Shown in pieces: positions 7,039 through 9,720 of a stretch of DNA of 9,720 nucleotides. How positions within the stretch are numbered: position 1 is the first letter of the stretch; each line of letters opens with the position of its first letter. The notes below the pieces were generated by a model that worked only from the letters and a program-made list of their open reading frames with translations, had not been told where the DNA came from and ran no database searches. The DNA is from CBDHHC01 sp050633205 (lineage in GTDB: Bacteria > Pseudomonadota > Alphaproteobacteria > Rhizobiales > CBDHHC01), in contig JBOEGA010000087.1 in NCBI GenBank assembly GCA_050633205.1, positions 1 to 9,720 on the forward strand. The letters run 5' to 3'. A program made the position numbers and the translations under genes.

Positions 7039-7058
7039 AGCTGTAACCCGTTACAGCT
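7039..7058 (-). promoter_or_regulatory. Perfect 9+2+9 palindrome upstream of pilin 1
   Basis: AGCTGTAAC (7039-7047) and GTTACAGCT (7050-7058) are exact inverted repeats separated by CC. The element ends 22 bases upstream of the pilin-1 ATG, between it and any likely promoter. It could be an operator for a dimeric repressor, or a 5' hairpin in the pilin mRNA (eight pairs with a four-base loop) that protects the transcript or gates initiation. The repeat is certain; its role is inference. Confidence 0.55.
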
Positions 7059-7208
7059 ATCCCCTTTCCAGTTCGTGCTGTGACGACTGGATGTATTGAA
7101 CAAATATCAATTTTACTTCCGCAAAAAGATCATATATTAACACTACTTACTGCAATATCTTCAAAGTATTTCAGAAGAACTTAAGAGTAACTTGTTTGTA
7201 GTGCTTCC

Positions 7209-7235
7209 CCCAAATGGGTAATGAATCTCCCAAAT
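7209..7235 (+). repeat. Tandem CCCAAAT heptamers spaced two helical turns
   Basis: CCCAAAT occurs at 7209-7215 and again at 7229-7235, exactly 20 bp start to start, which puts both on nearly the same face of the helix. The surrounding bases are partly similar (TTCCCCCAAAT versus TCTCCCAAAT). This spacing is typical of paired activator sites, and the location about 200 bp upstream of pilin 1 would suit an activator. Chance is not excluded for a heptamer. Confidence 0.3.
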
Positions 7236-7438
7236 TCACGGATAATGGCAAAATCGTTGTAATTTGAACACAATCTCGCCACATGTTATTATTTTACATA
7301 ATTGTAGGGTGGGGGCGTGAGGGAGTAAATCCGGCGAACAATTGCCTGTTTACTAATTGCGCGTGGGCGGGATTTTGAGTGTTATTGTATGTTTAACCTA
7401 AAGATATCCCCAAGCTCTGAGGTGATTACAAAAGTATA

Positions 7439-7471
7439 TTGGTAATTTATTCTTCTTACATTTATAAATGT
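7439..7471 (+). promoter_or_regulatory. Candidate regulator-gene promoter with an overlapping 14-bp palindrome
   Basis: A possible sigma-70 promoter is TTGGTA (7439-7444), an 18-bp spacer, and TATAAA (7463-7468). The -10 element lies inside a perfect palindrome, ACATTTATAAATGT (7458-7471). A dimeric protein bound there would cover the -10 box, so repression, perhaps by the regulator itself, is plausible. The leader that would follow is about 100 nt. The palindrome is certain, the promoter assignment moderate, and autoregulation is inference. Confidence 0.35.
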
Positions 7472-7578
7472 GGTACGCTTCAGTATTGGTGAGGGCGGCT
7501 TTATTTTTTTATATTTATAAAGGGCTTTTTGCCCGAGATTTTTTATTAGATTAGTGATTGTAGCAAAAGTGTATATTT

Positions 7579-8508
7579 ATGTTGAAAGAAAATACGATAG
7601 ATATTGTTCATCAGATTTATGAAGCTGCATTTGACCCCACTGTTTGGAGGCAGATATTTTCGAAAAAAGAGTACACAGCTTTTCCACCTGGCAATGATGA
7701 AAGGCGTTATCTTTCACTTAAAGAAGTGTTTCTGAAACTGGGGGTGAAGGAGCAAATTCTTTCTCAGCAGTCCATATCTGATATCTTGTCTGCAACAGAG
7801 ATGAAGTTTGATCCGACTGAGGTTTCTGCTGCCTGCCAGCGCTTCAATAATCCAGAGCTTTCCATGCATATTCAACAATCGCTTCAGTTTTATCTGATCG
7901 TTCATAAAATGCAGCGGTATATCAATGAGCTGGAAAACTTATTGAATATGAATGACAGGGGCATAGTAATAATCGACGGTAACAAGAAGATTATATGCTC
8001 AAATGTATTCACGGAAAGGTTGTTTCTAAAGGGGATTATCAGCAGAAATCAGGGAGTTTTATATTTCTCCAGCGGTACCAATCGCAAGCTTGATACCTGT
8101 ATGGCAGGTGCCAGCTCCGATAAGAATGTCCATATTCAGGATTCTTTTCTGATACTTGATGCAGATAATAACTCTTATGCCATCAGGGTTAAGAAAATTG
8201 ATGTTCTATCGAATGTGGCTGCGGATATAAACAAATGGATGGTTACCATTCTTCCCATGTCTAATATAGTTTCGATACCTGATGAGGAGATTAAGCGGTT
8301 TTGCTCTCTATTTGCTATTACGGAAGCTGAGGAAATAGTGGTTTCTGCGATTATAAAATCAATTCCGCTGCATAAGGTTGCGAAGAATTCCAATAAAAAA
8401 GATGATACAGTTAGAAAACAATTAAAATCCGCTATGAATAAGGTGGGTGTTTCTTCCCAAAAACAACTGATACAGTTAATCGAAAGGTTCTCTTACTCTG
8501 GAGTTTAG
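7579..8508 (+). CDS. LuxR-type HTH transcriptional regulator with a PAS-like sensor region
   Basis: The 309-residue protein ends with a LuxR/FixJ-type helix-turn-helix (about 245-303): the FAITEAEEIVVSAII helix, IPLHKVAKNSNKKDDTVRKQLKSA as scaffold and recognition region, and KVGVSSQKQLIQLI as the closing helix. The TVRKQL block corresponds to the TVRxQLK pattern of PAS-linked LuxR regulators. The middle (about 105-230) starts with an amphipathic helix (VHKMQRYINELENLL), then GIVIIDGNKKIICSN, a typical PAS-fold entry, so a small-molecule or redox cue is possible; no haem, flavin or phosphorylation residue can be named. The first 100 residues are not recognised. No acyl-homoserine-lactone-binding motif is evident. 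The ribosome site is poor (AAAAG about ten bases before the ATG), suggesting low expression. The gene is more AT-rich than its neighbours. It is divergent from the pilus operon, which is its most likely target; control of the downstream pca gene is the alternative. Confidence 0.75.
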   Translation: MLKENTIDIVHQIYEAAFDPTVWRQIFSKKEYTAFPPGNDERRYLSLKEVFLKLGVKEQILSQQSISDILSATEMKFDPTEVSAACQRFNNPELSMHIQQSLQFYLIVHKMQRYINELENLLNMNDRGIVIIDGNKKIICSNVFTERLFLKGIISRNQGVLYFSSGTNRKLDTCMAGASSDKNVHIQDSFLILDADNNSYAIRVKKIDVLSNVAADINKWMVTILPMSNIVSIPDEEIKRFCSLFAITEAEEIVVSAIIKSIPLHKVAKNSNKKDDTVRKQLKSAMNKVGVSSQKQLIQLIERFSYSGV

Positions 8509-8693
8509 GCTGTTATTCTATTGTTTTCAATGCCTTGCCTTATTATTGAAATGGCGGAAGTTTTGATTGCATGGTTATGGTATTGAATTAATATCCATAT
8601 CGTATTTAGTATGTAAATATATCATTTTATTATTTTTCATATCGATTTGATTTTGGTATCGTTGTTCCATGATCAAATTTGTGAGAATGATTT
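8509..8693 (+). other. Intergenic spacer between the regulator and the pca fusion gene
   Basis: This AT-rich 185-bp spacer has no gene. It contains a weak inverted repeat, TTTCAAT (8525-8531) with ATTGAAA (8545-8551), too AT-rich for a stable terminator. It also contains ATTTGAT (8645-8651) with ATCAAAT (8672-8678), arms 20 bp apart, just upstream of the pca start and a possible operator. TTGCAT with TAATAT 16 bp later (around 8565-8592) is a weak promoter candidate. The gap size implies the pca gene has its own promoter and is not co-translated with the regulator. Confidence 0.3.
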
Positions 8694-9720
8694 ATGTATA
8701 CGACTATCAATGATACGGCCCTTTTTTATGATGTGCGGAGCTGTGCGGGGAGGCCTTACCTTGTTTTTATAAACTCTTTAGGGACGGATGCTCGTATCTG
8801 GAATTCGGTTATTGCTGAGCTAGGCTCCAGTTTTAACATCATTACGATTGATAAGCCTGGTCATGGGCTTTCCGGGGATGGCCCCGAGAGCTGCAGCATT
8901 GAACAATATGCTTCCTATGTGGCGGGTTTGCTTGATTTTCTGAAAGTAGATAAGGCTTATGTCTGCGGTATTTCAATCGGCGGGTTGATTGCTCAGGCTT
9001 TATATCATCTTAATCCTGACCGTATTGCGGGCATGGTGCTGAGTAATACCGGGCTTAAAATAGGTGATGACGATACCTGGAATTCACGTATCAGTACCAT
9101 CAAGTCACAGGGATTAACGTCAATATCTGCCGGAGTTATGGAGCGCTGGTTCTCAGCTTCCTATATCCAGAAACTGCAACATGAGATATCTGCCTATCAG
9201 CGGATGTTTTCGAGCACGTCGGATAAAGGCTATATAGCAGCCTGTATTGCGCTCAGAGATGCTGACCTTACAGACAAGGCAGGGAATATTCATGTGCCTG
9301 TTACGTGTATTGCCAGCGATGAGGATATTTCCACTCCTGTTGATATGGTTACTGCGCTGTCTNNAATCTCATAACAATTGCCGGTGCCGGTCACCTTCCA
9401 TGTATAGAAAAGCCTGTGCTCTTTGCAAATATTATCAGGGAAGCATTTCGTGGTGAGGCGGATACTGAAGACTTTCTCAAACTCGGAATGACGGTTCGAC
9501 GTTCTGTTCTGGGTAATGAGCATGTTGATCAGATGGAGGCAGTAAAGACCGACTTTGATATTCCCTTTCAGGAGTTTATTACCCGAAGTGCATGGGCTTC
9601 TGTATGGGGCAGAAATGAGTTAACCCGTCGTGAAAGAAGTATGCTTACAATCGCCCTGCTTGCGGCGCTTGGTCATGATGAAGAACTTGCCATGCATATA
9701 CGGGCTACCCAGAACACCGG
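8694..9720 (+). CDS. pcaL: Bifunctional 3-oxoadipate enol-lactonase / 4-carboxymuconolactone decarboxylase (PcaD-PcaC fusion), 3' partial and with an assembly gap
   Basis: The N-terminal part is an alpha/beta-hydrolase: FINSLGTDARIW (25-36), DKPGHGLS (53-60), a nucleophile elbow GISIGG (S94) and an acid loop SDEDISTP (D211). The catalytic-His motif GAGHLP follows after two N bases. The frame then continues without stops (from 9365) into a second domain: LGMTVRRSVLGNEHVD, DFDIPFQEFITRSAW, LTRRERSMLTIALLAALG and HDEELAMHIRATQNTG. This is the 4-carboxymuconolactone decarboxylase (PcaC) fold, reached with only a short linker. Together the domains catalyse consecutive protocatechuate-branch steps: decarboxylation of 4-carboxymuconolactone and hydrolysis of the enol-lactone to 3-oxoadipate. 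Fused PcaD-PcaC is known as PcaL in actinobacteria and occurs in some proteobacteria. The stop at 9372-9374 in the first frame is an artefact of the Ns: about half a dozen residues appear to be missing there. GAGAA precedes the ATG. The gene runs off the window. Confidence 0.85.
9363..9364. other. Two undetermined bases marking an assembly gap
   Basis: Homology continues on both sides, but the frame shifts from that of 8694 to that of 9365. The protein is missing a short stretch between MVTALS and NLITIAGAGH, where lactonases usually have several more residues. Two Ns therefore stand for a longer unresolved stretch, not a two-base insertion. Confidence 0.75.

Larger units (their letters stand above)
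7017..7578. promoter_or_regulatory. Divergent control region between pilus operon and regulator gene
   Basis: This AT-rich 562-bp stretch has no credible gene. It must hold the promoter of the leftward pilus operon and that of the rightward regulator. Visible elements are a 20-bp palindrome in the pilin-1 leader, a tandem heptamer near 7209-7235, a G-rich patch at 7307-7323, a 14-bp palindrome at 7458-7471, and a short GGGC-TTTTT-GCCC stem at 7522-7534 followed by T residues ahead of the regulator. For the pilus promoter, a leftward TTGAAG with TTAATA or TAATAT 18-19 bases later (around 7133-7163) is possible but weak. The length of the region is generous for two promoters and suits multi-factor control. 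Confidence 0.5.

Noticed and set aside
7307..7323. G-quadruplex candidate in the divergent region
   Set aside because: Only three G-runs of three or more are close together; a fourth comes some 40 bases later, so a stable quadruplex is not supported.
7522..7544. GGGC-TTTTT-GCCC stem followed by T residues, as a terminator or attenuator before the regulator
   Set aside because: The stem has only four pairs and the T-run starts four bases after it, which is too weak to call, although it is mentioned in the intergenic description.
9363..9374. Frameshift making the pca gene a pseudogene
   Set aside because: The break coincides with Ns, and uninterrupted, motif-bearing coding sequence continues on the far side, so an assembly gap is the simpler reading.
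1..9720. Mobile elements, CRISPR arrays, tRNA or rRNA genes
   Set aside because: I saw no transposase or integrase frame, terminal inverted repeats with target duplication, regularly spaced repeats, or tRNA-like cloverleaf in either strand.

Overview
The window looks like a chromosomal segment of a Gram-negative proteobacterium. It carries a periplasmic chaperone, an outer-membrane usher and Sec-exported pilins, so the cell has an outer membrane. It also carries a protocatechuate-branch (pca) beta-ketoadipate gene and a PAS/LuxR-type regulator. The style of the pilins, the chaperone and the regulator's HTH resembles alphaproteobacterial relatives, but this is an impression from family memory and the genus cannot be fixed from sequence alone. 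Base composition is moderate in the metabolic genes and visibly AT-rich around the regulator (about 7100-8690).

Layout. (1) At the left edge (+), the last codons of an AMP-forming acyl-CoA synthetase overlap by one base the start of a ketopantoate-reductase-family oxidoreductase (86-1123). (2) Converging on it, with only four bases between stop codons, is a five-gene minus-strand chaperone-usher pilus operon. In transcription order it reads pilin 1 (7016-6393), pilin 2 (6210-5641), chaperone (5552-4794), usher (4739-2196) and two-domain tip adhesin (2162-1128). The pilins and the C-terminal half of the adhesin share one domain of the spore-coat-U/Csu type, which places the system with the archaic chaperone-usher pathways. 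(3) A 562-bp divergent intergenic region (7017-7578) holds two strong palindromes and a tandem heptamer. (4) A LuxR-HTH regulator (7579-8508, +) is transcribed away from the pilus operon and is the obvious candidate to control it. (5) A pcaD-pcaC fusion gene (8694 to beyond the end, +) encodes 3-oxoadipate enol-lactonase joined to 4-carboxymuconolactone decarboxylase. It is interrupted by a two-N assembly gap that breaks the reading frame artificially.

How the parts work together. Pilins and adhesin would be exported by Sec, held by the chaperone, and polymerised through the usher into a surface fibre with the two-domain protein at the tip. RNA hairpins lie between pilin 1 and pilin 2, and between pilin 2 and the chaperone. 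They are placed where pilin expression would be set above that of the assembly machinery. The second site can form two mutually exclusive hairpins starting one base after the pilin-2 stop codon, and is the most unusual regulatory feature here. The aromatic-catabolism and acyl-CoA genes at either end appear functionally separate from the pilus.
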